DNA from: MRBY01 sp943371005
GTDB lineage: Bacteria > Cyanobacteriota > Cyanobacteriia > Cyanobacteriales > MRBY01
Direction: 5' to 3'
NCBI GenBank assembly: GCA_943371005.1
Contig: CALRTB020000002.1
Coordinates: forward strand, 1-64,000
Length of the DNA: 64,000 nt
The translations under genes and the position numbers were made by a program. Every line of letters starts with the position of its first letter. Position 1 is the stretch's first letter. A model generated the notes under the pieces. That model saw only the letters and a program-made list of their open reading frames with translations. It was not told where the DNA came from and searched no databases. Shown here piece after piece: positions 45,360-54,531 of the stretch.

Positions 45360-45884
45360 CTAGCGAATACTAAGCAATTCCACATCGAAGATCAGCGTTG
45401 CATCGGGCGGAATCACACCACCAGCACCACGGGAGCCGTAGCCCAGATCCGGCGGAATAATCAACGTCCGCTTACCACCGGGCTTCATGGTGATTACGCC
45501 TTCGTCCCAACCTTTGATCACTTGACCAACGCCAATCACAAAGGAAAATGGCTCATTGCGCTTCACGGAGCTATCGAATACTTTGCCATTGGTGAGTTTG
45601 CCGGTGTAATGTACCGTCACCATTTCCCCTTCCATGGGAAACGCTCCTTCGCCAACAACTTCGTCGATGTACTGAAGACCAGATTCGGTGGTTGTTGCTT
45701 TTGATAAATCAATATCCATATTTTTGAGTTCCTCGGTGGGATTAGCGGCAATTTGTACCACTGGGCTGGTTGAGTTGAGTTCAGCGGCGATCGCCGTTTG
45801 GCTGGCCCCATTAAAGACCGCAGACAAGATTAACATAACCCCACAGATAACGATGACCCCAAAACTAAGCCAAATTTCTCGCAT
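45360..45884 (-). CDS. FKBP-type peptidyl-prolyl isomerase, membrane-anchored or secreted
   Basis: The 174-residue protein has an N-terminal hydrophobic segment (about 5-33) and one FKBP domain (about 70-174) with VTVHYTGKLTNGKVFDSS, VIKGWDEGV and LGYGSRGAGGVIPPDATL. It assists folding by isomerising X-Pro bonds, most likely in the thylakoid lumen or periplasm. The linker carries the unassigned Ser/Thr-rich stretch. Confidence 0.9.
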   Translation of the reverse strand: MREIWLSFGVIVICGVMLILSAVFNGASQTAIAAELNSTSPVVQIAANPTEELKNMDIDLSKATTTESGLQYIDEVVGEGAFPMEGEMVTVHYTGKLTNGKVFDSSVKRNEPFSFVIGVGQVIKGWDEGVITMKPGGKRTLIIPPDLGYGSRGAGGVIPPDATLIFDVELLSIR

Positions 45885-45944
45885 GGATGTTTATTCACTC
45901 CCAGATTTACAAACAGTGTGCATTGCTTTCCTATCTTACCGGGC

Positions 45945-46268
45945 CTATCGCCACTGCTTATTTTCCAGTTCGCGCACCTGCCGCTCTAAACGATCAATGC
46001 GGCCGCGCAGTTCATCCATTTCTGACTGACGAGGCACCCCAAGATCCCGCAAAATATTCCGCACCTGCCGCTCGAAATAAGCTTCTGCATTGCCCTGTTC
46101 GAGTTTGAGTTGGTTCATCATGTCATCGAGCATCGTCTTGGCCTGCTCTGGGTTGATCGTCCCTTCTTTTACCCACTGGTCACTGGCTTCTTTGACTTTT
46201 TCGGCGACGATCGAGGTGGTCCCAATCCCAATCATCAGCATTTGTTGCAGGAAATTGTTGTTGTCCAT
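45945..46268 (-). CDS. Phasin-like coiled-coil protein
   Basis: The 107-residue protein is mostly helical: MLMIGIGTTSIVAEKVKEASDQW at the N-terminus, a TINPEQAKTMLDDM block, and a C-terminal coiled coil (MDELRGRIDRLERQVRELE). This is the PhaF/PhaI-like family often annotated as a phasin-related or poly-granule protein. No PHA synthesis gene is present, so the granule link is doubtful. The ATG at 46268 fits the family start; an upstream extension is likely not translated. Confidence 0.7.
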   Translation of the reverse strand: MDNNNFLQQMLMIGIGTTSIVAEKVKEASDQWVKEGTINPEQAKTMLDDMMNQLKLEQGNAEAYFERQVRNILRDLGVPRQSEMDELRGRIDRLERQVRELENKQWR

Positions 46269-46362
46269 GGTGTAGTCTGTCTCGTCTTCAGTATGGGTTT
46301 CCCTAAATGGTTTCAACCTTAAGCTAGAATAGCTTAGCGAATTTGAACCTAGTTATATTCTA

Positions 46363-46974
46363 ATGATGCCTGCTTCTTCTGAGTCCCCCCGGATTGCCAC
46401 CGTTGCCCGGGTGACGGGTGAAACGAATGTGAAAGTAACGGTAAATCTGGATGGGACCGGCAAGTGTGAGGTGGATACTGGGGTGCCCTTCCTCGACCAT
46501 ATGCTGCACCAACTCTGCTCCCATGGTCTCTTGGATCTGCACATCCAGGCCCAAGGGGATTATGAAATCGACGACCACCACACCAATGAGGATGTGGGCA
46601 TTACCCTGGGGATGGCGATCGCCAAAGCCATCGGCGATCGCAAAGGCATTCAGCGGTTTGGTCATTTTGTTGCCCCCCTCGATGAAGCCTTGGTGCAGGT
46701 GGCCCTGGATTTTTCTGGCCGCCCTCACCTCACCTATGGTTTAGAGATTCCCACGGAGCGGGTCGGCACCTATGATACCCAACTGGTCAGGGAATTTTTT
46801 GTGGCGATCGTGAACCATGCCCAAATGACGATCCATGTGCGCCAACTAGACGGTATTAATTCCCACCACATCATTGAAGCGACCTTTAAAGCCTTTGCCC
46901 GGGCGATGCGCATGGCCCTGGAAATTGACCCCCGTCGAGCAGCCACCATACCCAGTTCCAAAGGTGTTTTATAG
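46363..46974 (+). CDS. hisB: Imidazoleglycerol-phosphate dehydratase
   Basis: The 203-residue enzyme has the two metal-binding repeats: DHMLHQLCSHGLLDL with HHTNEDVGI, and HHIIEATFKAFARA near the end. It catalyses the sixth step of histidine synthesis, removing water from imidazoleglycerol phosphate with two Mn ions. It is the monofunctional form without the phosphatase domain. Two adjacent ATG codons are possible starts, 46363 and 46366. Confidence 0.95.
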   Translation: MMPASSESPRIATVARVTGETNVKVTVNLDGTGKCEVDTGVPFLDHMLHQLCSHGLLDLHIQAQGDYEIDDHHTNEDVGITLGMAIAKAIGDRKGIQRFGHFVAPLDEALVQVALDFSGRPHLTYGLEIPTERVGTYDTQLVREFFVAIVNHAQMTIHVRQLDGINSHHIIEATFKAFARAMRMALEIDPRRAATIPSSKGVL

Positions 46975-47043
46975 TCCACCATGTGGAGCCGTGGCAAGAT
47001 TAAAAGGCGAACTGACTGCAAACAATTGGAGTGACCCCAGGGA

Positions 47044-48069
47044 ATGAAGAACACCATAAAGGCTTGGGATTTAAACCCCACAACCTGGCCAACGGAGGCT
47101 AGCTTCAGTCAAAAGTTGATCCATTTAGTTCGCTATGCCATGCTGGCCCCTTCCGGCCACAATACCCAACCTTGGCGTTTTCGCATCTCAGGGGATGGAG
47201 TGACATTGTATGCGGATCGCTCCCGCTCTTTACCGATTGTTGATCCCGATGATCGTGAACTGATCATCAGTTGTGGCTGTGCGTTGTCTTTTTTGAAAGT
47301 TGCGGCCCATTATTTTGGTTATCACGCAAAAATTCAGGAATTCCCAGACCCCCTTGATTCGGACTGTTTGGCAACGGTTCAGCTTACACCGGATCTGTCA
47401 TTGAAAAATGAAGTACAGGATTTATTTATGGCGATCACCCGGCGCCATACGAATCGATTTCCCTTCGAGTCCCGCCCGGTGTCAGCAGATCTACTACAAG
47501 GATTTCAGGGGGTTGTCCAGGGGCACAAGGCCGGGTTAAGGATTGTCGAGGATTCTGAACAACGGTTGCAGTTGGCCGCGTTGATCACCGAAGGCGATCG
47601 CCGTCAAGGAGCCGACCCAGAATTTAGAAAAGAATTAGCAGCCTGGGTGCGCTCCAATTATACACACCACCGAGATGGTATGCCTGGCTATGGCTTTGGG
47701 ATTGGTAATGTGGCTTCCCTATTGGGATCTTTTTTTATACGCACCGTTGACTGGGGGAAAAGCCAGGGCAAGAAAGATAGCCACTTAGCCTTAAATGCCC
47801 CCGTTTTGGCGGTACTCGAAAGTGAAACGGATCATCCCCAGGCTTGGCTACAAACCGGTCAAGCCTTAGGCCATTTGCTTTTGCGAATAACGGCGGCTGG
47901 TCTGGCAGCTTCCTTCCTCAATCAGCCCATCGAAATCCCTGCCTTAAGATCGCAACTCCAAGAACTTCTGAAGACGGAGCAATTTCCCCAGATCATTTTA
48001 CGCCTAGGCTATGGCAAAACTGTACAACCCATCCCTCGCCGCTCTGTCGATGAGATTCTGGCCCCCTAA
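47044..48069 (+). CDS. Acg-like nitroreductase-fold flavoprotein
   Basis: The 341-residue protein resembles the Acg family: two nitroreductase-like halves with LVRYAMLAPSGHNTQPWRF near residues 30-48, RRHTNRFPFESRPV and a C-terminal LGYGKTVQPIPRRSVDEI. The mycobacterial Acg protein binds FMN and is induced under hypoxia, with no established reaction. It follows hisB by 69 bases in the same direction. The function here is unknown. Confidence 0.78.
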   Translation: MKNTIKAWDLNPTTWPTEASFSQKLIHLVRYAMLAPSGHNTQPWRFRISGDGVTLYADRSRSLPIVDPDDRELIISCGCALSFLKVAAHYFGYHAKIQEFPDPLDSDCLATVQLTPDLSLKNEVQDLFMAITRRHTNRFPFESRPVSADLLQGFQGVVQGHKAGLRIVEDSEQRLQLAALITEGDRRQGADPEFRKELAAWVRSNYTHHRDGMPGYGFGIGNVASLLGSFFIRTVDWGKSQGKKDSHLALNAPVLAVLESETDHPQAWLQTGQALGHLLLRITAAGLAASFLNQPIEIPALRSQLQELLKTEQFPQIILRLGYGKTVQPIPRRSVDEILAP

Positions 48070-48144
48070 GATATGCGGTTAGATCAAACTGGATAGGGGC
48101 GGTTAGGGTACACTTTTCTGAAGAATTGGCTCATTTAATCAGTA

Positions 48145-49095
48145 ATGCTCACGGAAAACCCACCTACCTCTAGTCCAAAAGCGGCCCAGCGTCTTTGGCT
48201 TGGCGCGATTAAACCTCCCATTTATACGGTGGCAGTTACTCCTGTGCTGGTGACAACGGCAGCGGCCTATGGGGAATTTGGGGTGTTTGACCCGGTGCGA
48301 TTTGGGCTTTTCCTGGGGGCGGCCATTTGTTTGATCGCCTGGATGAACCTCAGTAATGATGTGTTCGACGCAGACACCGGCATTGATGTGAATAAGGCAA
48401 CCTCGGTGGTCAATCTCACAGGCGATCGCCAACTGGTTTTTGCCATTGCCCTCGGTTTTTTGGGCCTAGGGGTAGCGGGCATTGCCCTAATTAGCTATCT
48501 CCAGCAGGATTGGACGGTGTTTAACTTGTTACTTTTGGCGACGGCGATCGCCTACACCTACCAGGGGCCACCCTTCCGTTTGGGCTACCTCGGCATTGGG
48601 GAGTTTGTTTGTTTTCTCGCCTACTGGATCACGGGGCTGGGAGTCTTTTATAGCCAAGCCCAAACCCTTACTTTCAATGCGGTCTGGGCCTCGGTCTGGG
48701 TTGCTTTGACCACCAGCATTATTTTATTTTGCTCCCATTTTCACCAGGCCGCAGATGATCTAGCCGCTGGGAAAAAATCGCCCATTGTGCGCCTCGGCAC
48801 CTACCAAGGAGCGCAGGTACTGACCTATAGTCTGGGAGCCGTTTTAGTCTTGACATGCCTGTTAGTGGCCGCCGGCACCTGGTCGCCCTGGATGCTCCTT
48901 ACGTTTGCCAGCGCCCCCTTTGCCCTGAGTCTAATCAACCATGTGCGCCTTAACCACGACCAACCCGACAAGGTGAGTAACTGCAAATTTTTTGCGGTCA
49001 AGTTTCACTTTGTCAGTGGTCTGCTGTTGGCGATCGCCTATGTTTTGTCCTATTACAACCTAGAATTTCTCAGCGTTACAGGCCTGGGTTACTAG
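48145..49095 (+). CDS. menA: Prenyltransferase MenA of phylloquinone synthesis
   Basis: The 316-residue UbiA-family protein has about eight transmembrane segments and the prenyl-diphosphate motif NLSNDVFDADTGID near residue 70, with a second Asp-rich site HFHQAADDLAAGKKS. In cyanobacteria this subgroup (2-carboxy-1,4-naphthoquinone phytyltransferase) attaches the phytyl chain to dihydroxynaphthoate for photosystem I phylloquinone. Its end overlaps the convergent yajQ gene by four bases. Confidence 0.88.
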   Translation: MLTENPPTSSPKAAQRLWLGAIKPPIYTVAVTPVLVTTAAAYGEFGVFDPVRFGLFLGAAICLIAWMNLSNDVFDADTGIDVNKATSVVNLTGDRQLVFAIALGFLGLGVAGIALISYLQQDWTVFNLLLLATAIAYTYQGPPFRLGYLGIGEFVCFLAYWITGLGVFYSQAQTLTFNAVWASVWVALTTSIILFCSHFHQAADDLAAGKKSPIVRLGTYQGAQVLTYSLGAVLVLTCLLVAAGTWSPWMLLTFASAPFALSLINHVRLNHDQPDKVSNCKFFAVKFHFVSGLLLAIAYVLSYYNLEFLSVTGLGY

Positions 49096-49583
49096 CGGTA
49101 ATTGGTAAACTGAATCGGCATCGGGAAATCCAAATCCCGCACCGCCTGCATCACCGCCTGGAGGTCATCCTTTGACTTACTCGAAATGCGGACGGCATCC
49201 CCTTGGATCGAAGCCTGCACCTTTTTAAAATCTGTTTTGACCATCTTGGTGATTTTCTTCGCATCATCCTTAGAGATGCCCTGGCGCAGGGTAATCACTT
49301 GGCGCACGCGGCCACCACTGGCGGATTCTGCTTCACCATAATCAAAAAGCTTCGGTGACAGGTTTCGTTTAACGGCTTTAGTGACCAGAATTGTTTGCAC
49401 TGCATCGAGAGTAAAATCGCTGGCAGTGTTGATCGTGATCGTATTTTCGCCCAGTTCAATGGTGGTCTTGGTATCCTTGAGGTCATAGCGGGTGTTGATG
49501 TCCCGGAGGGCTTGATCAATGGTATTAACCACTTCCTGACGGTCAAAATCACTCACCACATCAAAGGAATTTGTAGAAGCCAT
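49092..49583 (-). CDS. YajQ-family nucleotide-binding protein
   Basis: The 163-residue protein matches the DUF520/YajQ family, with MASTNSFDVVSDFDRQEVVN at the start, IDQALRDINTRYDLKDT and the terminal LDFPMPIQFTNYR. It has two RRM-like ferredoxin folds. Some members bind cyclic di-GMP or nucleic acid. The role in cyanobacteria is not known to me. Confidence 0.93.
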   Translation of the reverse strand: MASTNSFDVVSDFDRQEVVNTIDQALRDINTRYDLKDTKTTIELGENTITINTASDFTLDAVQTILVTKAVKRNLSPKLFDYGEAESASGGRVRQVITLRQGISKDDAKKITKMVKTDFKKVQASIQGDAVRISSKSKDDLQAVMQAVRDLDFPMPIQFTNYR

Positions 49584-49667
49584 AAAGATACTTAGCTGAA
49601 TTCAACAGATAAAAATTTCAAGGTTCACATTGGCCCGTTACCATCGGTCGAGGCACTGGGCATTTTC

Positions 49668-50102
49668 CTAGAGGCTCTGGACAGCAATCACACTCAAGGA
49701 AAAAAGCGTAATGTTAGCGATATTCCCAACGGCAAACATCATCGAACGCAACACCGGAATGTTGAGGATATAAAACAATGGATAGAGGGTTCTGGCCACC
49801 AAAAAGGCGATCGCCGCAAGCTTGGCCCAGGGAGAATCCACCCCTGTTACCAAGGCAGACAAACAAGCAACGCTATAAACTGCCAACGCCTCAAAAGCAT
49901 TCTGGTGCGCCCAATTTGCCCGCTGCGCATAATCCGGCAGAAGATCTACTGTTGCCCTCGGTCGCCGAAACATCTCTAGGCGATCGCTCATTTGACTAGC
50001 CAGTTTAACCCGTGCATAGCCCACCACCCCATAGGGCAGATAAACCAAAAATACCGCGCCGACCAACGAATAAATAAGAACAGCAGCAACAGACAGATTC
50101 AT
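49668..50102 (-). CDS. MAPEG-family membrane protein
   Basis: The 144-residue protein has four hydrophobic helices and the MAPEG pattern RRPRATVDLLPDYAQRANWAHQNAFEALAVY. MAPEG members include microsomal glutathione transferases, but bacterial homologues of this kind are uncharacterised. It is not clearly linked to its neighbours. Confidence 0.82.
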   Translation of the reverse strand: MNLSVAAVLIYSLVGAVFLVYLPYGVVGYARVKLASQMSDRLEMFRRPRATVDLLPDYAQRANWAHQNAFEALAVYSVACLSALVTGVDSPWAKLAAIAFLVARTLYPLFYILNIPVLRSMMFAVGNIANITLFSLSVIAVQSL

Positions 50103-50146
50103 GGATTAATCCTAAACGACTCAGCAAATGGGGGGCACAAAAAAAG

Positions 50147-50650
50147 TTAATCGAAATAAAAGAGAGTGACGAGTTTTCTCTGTTCTTCTGCTTCCTGACA
50201 GGTTTGCAGAAGGGTGTCACTGTCGTGAAACGCAAAACAAATGAGTTGTTGGCAGCGGGAGATAATTTCACTATTACACAGGCTACTGGCTTCCCCCAGG
50301 GACAGTTCATCGTTTTCGGGGTGCTCTACCAAATGCACGACTTTTTCGAGTTCGACGCGGGATTCGCGGGGTTGCTTCTCTAGGCTCTGGGGCAGAATTA
50401 CGGTTAAAAGGCTCGAATCAGCCCGCATTACGCCCTTAATGGCTGCCGAGTTTGTCCCCGTTGCGCCGGAGGTGATAATTCGGTTTCCCCCTAGGGCTAG
50501 GGCATAGCTCATCATTTCGATCAGGTGTTGGTGGGTAATCGGGACATGCCGAGAACCGAGAAGAGCAATGCGCTTAGAGCCAGTTTGTTGAATGGCGGCT
50601 AGCTCTTGCGCCAGGGTGTCAAGGGTCGGAATATCTAAAGATTGACTCAA
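50147..50650 (-). CDS. DprA/SMF-like Rossmann protein
   Basis: The 167-residue protein has a Rossmann core with IALLGSRHVPITHQHL, ALGGNRIITSGATGTNSAAIKG and LTVILPQSLEKQP, similar to the SMF/DprA and LOG superfamily. It lacks the additional domains of full DprA, which loads RecA on incoming DNA. It may be a shortened relative in cyanobacteria, and a role in DNA uptake is possible but unproven. Confidence 0.65.
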   Translation of the reverse strand: MSQSLDIPTLDTLAQELAAIQQTGSKRIALLGSRHVPITHQHLIEMMSYALALGGNRIITSGATGTNSAAIKGVMRADSSLLTVILPQSLEKQPRESRVELEKVVHLVEHPENDELSLGEASSLCNSEIISRCQQLICFAFHDSDTLLQTCQEAEEQRKLVTLFYFD

Positions 50651-50794
50651 AGATCGTAAGGGGACTCGATAGCCTGAATAATCGATGCCATTTTAATCAA
50701 ACATCCCTGATAAAGCAATCCTTAGATTTTTCTTCGCCGAGGCGCTTGCGTATTTTTAAATGCTAATGCTACATTTATATACTGTTTGCAACCC

Positions 50795-50868
50795 GGACGT
50801 ATAGCTCAGTTGGTTAGAGTACATCGTTGACATCGATGGGGTCACTGGTTCGAATCCAGTTACGTCCA
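50795..50868 (+). tRNA. tRNA-Val (GAC)
   Basis: The 74-base cloverleaf has acceptor GGACGTA/TACGTCC, D-loop AGCTCAGTTGGTTAGAGT, anticodon arm CATCG-TTGACAT-CGATG with anticodon GAC, and T arm CTGGTTCGAATCCAG. The discriminator base is A at 50868 and CCA is not encoded. Confidence 0.95.
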
Positions 50869-51249
50869 TACTAAATCTAAAGTTTCTAGTAGTTCCTTGG
50901 CTCGATGGTCGCAATAGATTCGAGTCAGGAATACCCCTATCTCGTTTTTCTAGGCCATTAGCGCTATGATTTTACGGCACCTAGGGGTTGATAGGCGATC
51001 GCCTATGGCCTTTTTTAGTGATTGAGCCGCTGTCGGGCCAATACTGATTCAATCAGGGGAGTTGTGCCCATTGACCGGAGGTTATGGACATGGGCCTGGT
51101 GATCCTAGTTCTAAATACTGGGGCAGAAATACCGGGATTGACAACATTAGGCTATATTTCTGCATAACAAAATCAGAAAACTCCTTTATTATTCCTTAAG
51201 GTCAGGCTCCACAACTGTTGCGTCCCCTTAGCTCTTGATTTACTGCTCT
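50869..51249. other. Intergenic region before the lipid locus
   Basis: This 381-base stretch has no convincing gene. It holds an extended HIP1 palindrome ATAGGCGATCGCCTAT near 50991-51006, an inverted repeat CTGATT-C-AATCAG near 51045-51057, and a TTGACA at 51138-51143 that could be a -35 element for the lipid operon, though the matching -10 is poor (CATAAC at 19 bases). Confidence 0.4.
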
Positions 51250-54200
51250 ATGACGTTTCTCCAGCATCCTATCCAGGCACAAGCATCGTTGCTCGATATC
51301 CTCAATGAACGGGCACATAGCCAACCCAACGCCCAAGCTTATGTTTTTTTGGAAAATGGAGAAACTGAATCTGCCCACCTCACTTACCAAGAGCTAGCAA
51401 CCCAGGCAAAGGCGATCGCCGCCCATTTAGCTCCCTGGCGGGGAGAACGGGCTTTGTTGTTGTATCCCTCTGGGTTGGAATTTATTACAGCCTTTTTGGG
51501 CTGCCTCTATGCAGGGGTGGTTGCGGTGCCGGTCTATCCGCCGAAGCGCAACCAAAAGTTATCGCGCCTACTGGCGATCGCCGACAATGCCGAAGCAAAA
51601 CTCGCTCTGACCACCGAGGCATTACTAACGGATATTCAACAAAGATTTGCCGAAGCAGAGCAGTTCCAACATTCAACCCTATTGGCGACGGATACTTTAG
51701 ATTCAGATCCCCAAGGGTTCAAGCCCCAACCGATTCAGGGGGATGACTTGGCGTTTTTGCAATACACTTCTGGCTCCACGGGAACACCAAAGGGCGTGAT
51801 GGTTTCCCATCGGAATATTCTCCATAACCAACGACTGATTCAAACTGCCTTCGGCCATAGTGAAAAAAGTGTCGGGGTCGGTTGGTTGCCTCTTTTCCAT
51901 GATATGGGTCTAATTGGCCATGTACTCCAGCCACTGTATGTGGGCGCAACGCAAATTTTAATGCCCCCGGTGGCGTTTCTCACCAATCCCCGCCGTTGGC
52001 TCCAGGCGATCGCCAAATATCGGGGCACGACTAGCGGTGGGCCAAATTTTGCCTATGATTTGTGCATTGATCGCCTGACCGAAAGTGACCTCGCAGATCT
52101 GGATTTGAGCAGTTGGGATCTCGCCTACAGCGGTGCAGAACCAGTGCGGGCGGCCACCCTCGAAAAATTTAGTAAAAAGTTTGCCCCTTGCGGTTTCCGG
52201 CCAGAGGCTTTTTACCCCTGCTATGGCATGGCGGAGGCGACCCTCTTCATTACAGGTGGCGATAAACAACAAGCACCGATCACCACCAGTTCATCAGCAG
52301 AGTCAGACAACTTATTTGTTAGTTGTGGGCAGCCCTACCACGACACCCAAGTGGCGATTGTTGATCCCGAATCCTTTGCCCCTTGTCCCGAAGGCACGAC
52401 AGGAGAGGTGTGGGTGCGGGGAGACAGCGTCGCCCAGGGTTATTGGAATGCGCCCATCGCCACCAAAGAAACCTTTACGGCGACCCTCAATCACCACCAA
52501 AAATCTTTCCTGCGCACCGGTGATCTCGGCTTTATCGCGGCAGGGGAACTGTTCATCACTGGTCGACTGAAGGATTTAATTATCGTTCGGGGGAAAAATC
52601 ACTATCCCCATGACATCGAACTTACGGCCCAACAATCCCATCCAGCTCTCCGGGAAAATTGTGGGGCAGCCTTCATGGTGGAAATCGACGGTACAGAACG
52701 TCTAATGCTGGTGCAGGAGGTAAAACGAACCTTTCTCCGGAATCTGGATGTCGAGGCGATCACCCAAAAAATCCGCCAGGCGATCGCCGCAAACCACGAA
52801 CTGCAAACCTACGGCATTATCCTGATCAAAACAGGTAGCATCCCGAAAACATCCAGCGGCAAGATTCAACGATACCGCTGTCGCCAAGCTTTTCTGGGCG
52901 ATGAACTGATGGTTGTGGGCCGCAGTGTCCTGGGTGAAATAAGTGATTCTTCAGCTCCAAATATTAATATTTCCCAGGAAAAAAACCTCTCCCAATCGAC
53001 CACTGACCTAATTAAGCCCCTCCGAGAGCAATTGGCCCAGGCCCTCTCGTTGCCCCTCGATACCATCCAAGCGGATCAACCCATCGCCGCTTTGGGCCTA
53101 GACTCCGTACAAGTCATTGAAATTAAGCACTACATCGAACAAGAATTTAATCTGACCGTACCCCTGGAAAAATTTTTTGAGGATATTACCGTTGCCCAAC
53201 TCGCCCAAGATCTCCTGGTTCTGACTCAGCCCCCCCAGGAATCCCAGCATCACCAGAACGGACACCTTTCCCAAACATCCCAGGCCAAAAAGGGGATTGA
53301 TCTTGACCAACGGTTACGCCTAGCTTACAAACCCAGCCGCAATGTTCTCGATAAGGCCCGGGAATTTGACCTGCCGGATCAGTTCCGGGCGAATGACCTA
53401 TTACCCTACTTCCGCGCCCTTGAGCGTAATGAAGGGGTCACCTGTGTTTTTGAGGGGCGACAGTTGATCATGCTGGGTTCCAATAATTATTTGGGACTGA
53501 CAGCGGATGCCCGAGTGCGGGAAGCTACAGCAAAGGCTGCTCTGGAGGAAGGGCCAAGTTTAACAGGCTCACGACTACTCAATGGTTCAACACTCCAACA
53601 TCGAGAATTGGAGCAGAAACTCGCTGCCTTTGTGGGCCATGAAGATGCTTTAGTCTTTACGACGGGCTACCAGGCAAATTTAGGCTTTATCTCGGCCTTA
53701 ATGAACGAAAATACAACGATGATCCTCGACAGTGAAGCCCATGCCTGTATTTACGATGGGGCTTTTATGAGTCGTTGTCGAGTGGTTCAGTACCAGCACA
53801 ACGACCTGCAAAGTTTAGAGCAAAAATTGATCCAGGTGACGCCGGAGTCGGCAACGATGGTCACCATTGATGGTCTGTATTCCATGACCGGGGATATTGC
53901 ACCCCTACCGGAAATCCGGGAACTGTGCGATCGCCACGGAGCTACTTTAGCGGTGGATGATGCCCATGCCCTCGGCGTATTGGGAAAAACAGGCCGGGGA
54001 ACGGAGGAACATTTCGGGATGATCGGCAGTAGTGACATTCTCTGCGGTACTTTCTCGAAGAGTTTGGCCTCCATTGGTGGTTGGGTTGCCGCCGAAGCAA
54101 AAGTCATCGACTGGATTCGCTTTAATGGTCGGTCGATGTTATTTTCTGCCTCTATTCCGCCCACTTCCCTCGCTGCGGCTTCCACGGCCCTAGATATTTT

Positions 54201-54531
54201 GATTGCCGAACCTTGGCGGGTGCAAAAACTCAACGAAAATGCTCAATATTGGCAACGAGGGTTACAGTCCCTTGGGTTTACTGTCGGCACTGCTCAAACG
54301 CCGATCATCACAGTGCATATTGGTGATGATTTTAAATGTATGCAGTTCTGTAAGGCACTCTTGGAGGCTGGGGTTTATGTGAATGCGGCGGTATATCCGG
54401 CTGTCCCCCGGAACAAAGCTGCCCTTCGTACCAGCGTCATGGCGACCCACACCCGCGACCATTTAGACAAAGCCCTAGGGATTTTTGCGGAAGTCGGTCA
54501 AAAATTTCAGGCTGAAATCGAGGCCGAATAA
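51250..54531 (+). CDS. Fatty acyl-AMP ligase / acyl carrier / SPT-like alpha-oxoamine synthase fusion
   Basis: The 1093-residue protein has three enzymes in line. A fatty acyl-AMP ligase fills about 1-560 (YTSGSTGTPKGVMVSHRN near 172; TGDLGFIAAGELFITGR). An acyl carrier domain surrounds S619 in LGLDSVQVIEIK. A PLP-dependent alpha-oxoamine synthase fills about 690-1090 with SNNYLGL, GSRLLNGST, VDDAHALGVLG and K937 in GTFSKSLASIGGW. The chain suggests activation of a fatty acid, loading on the carrier, and decarboxylative condensation with an amino acid. TFSKS is typical of serine palmitoyltransferase, giving a 3-keto sphingoid base if serine is used. The start is ATG 51250; TTG 51235 is possible. 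Confidence 0.88.
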   Translation: MTFLQHPIQAQASLLDILNERAHSQPNAQAYVFLENGETESAHLTYQELATQAKAIAAHLAPWRGERALLLYPSGLEFITAFLGCLYAGVVAVPVYPPKRNQKLSRLLAIADNAEAKLALTTEALLTDIQQRFAEAEQFQHSTLLATDTLDSDPQGFKPQPIQGDDLAFLQYTSGSTGTPKGVMVSHRNILHNQRLIQTAFGHSEKSVGVGWLPLFHDMGLIGHVLQPLYVGATQILMPPVAFLTNPRRWLQAIAKYRGTTSGGPNFAYDLCIDRLTESDLADLDLSSWDLAYSGAEPVRAATLEKFSKKFAPCGFRPEAFYPCYGMAEATLFITGGDKQQAPITTSSSAESDNLFVSCGQPYHDTQVAIVDPESFAPCPEGTTGEVWVRGDSVAQGYWNAPIATKETFTATLNHHQKSFLRTGDLGFIAAGELFITGRLKDLIIVRGKNHYPHDIELTAQQSHPALRENCGAAFMVEIDGTERLMLVQEVKRTFLRNLDVEAITQKIRQAIAANHELQTYGIILIKTGSIPKTSSGKIQRYRCRQAFLGDELMVVGRSVLGEISDSSAPNINISQEKNLSQSTTDLIKPLREQLAQALSLPLDTIQADQPIAALGLDSVQVIEIKHYIEQEFNLTVPLEKFFEDITVAQLAQDLLVLTQPPQESQHHQNGHLSQTSQAKKGIDLDQRLRLAYKPSRNVLDKAREFDLPDQFRANDLLPYFRALERNEGVTCVFEGRQLIMLGSNNYLGLTADARVREATAKAALEEGPSLTGSRLLNGSTLQHRELEQKLAAFVGHEDALVFTTGYQANLGFISALMNENTTMILDSEAHACIYDGAFMSRCRVVQYQHNDLQSLEQKLIQVTPESATMVTIDGLYSMTGDIAPLPEIRELCDRHGATLAVDDAHALGVLGKTGRGTEEHFGMIGSSDILCGTFSKSLASIGGWVAAEAKVIDWIRFNGRSMLFSASIPPTSLAAASTALDILIAEPWRVQKLNENAQYWQRGLQSLGFTVGTAQTPIITVHIGDDFKCMQFCKALLEAGVYVNAAVYPAVPRNKAALRTSVMATHTRDHLDKALGIFAEVGQKFQAEIEAE

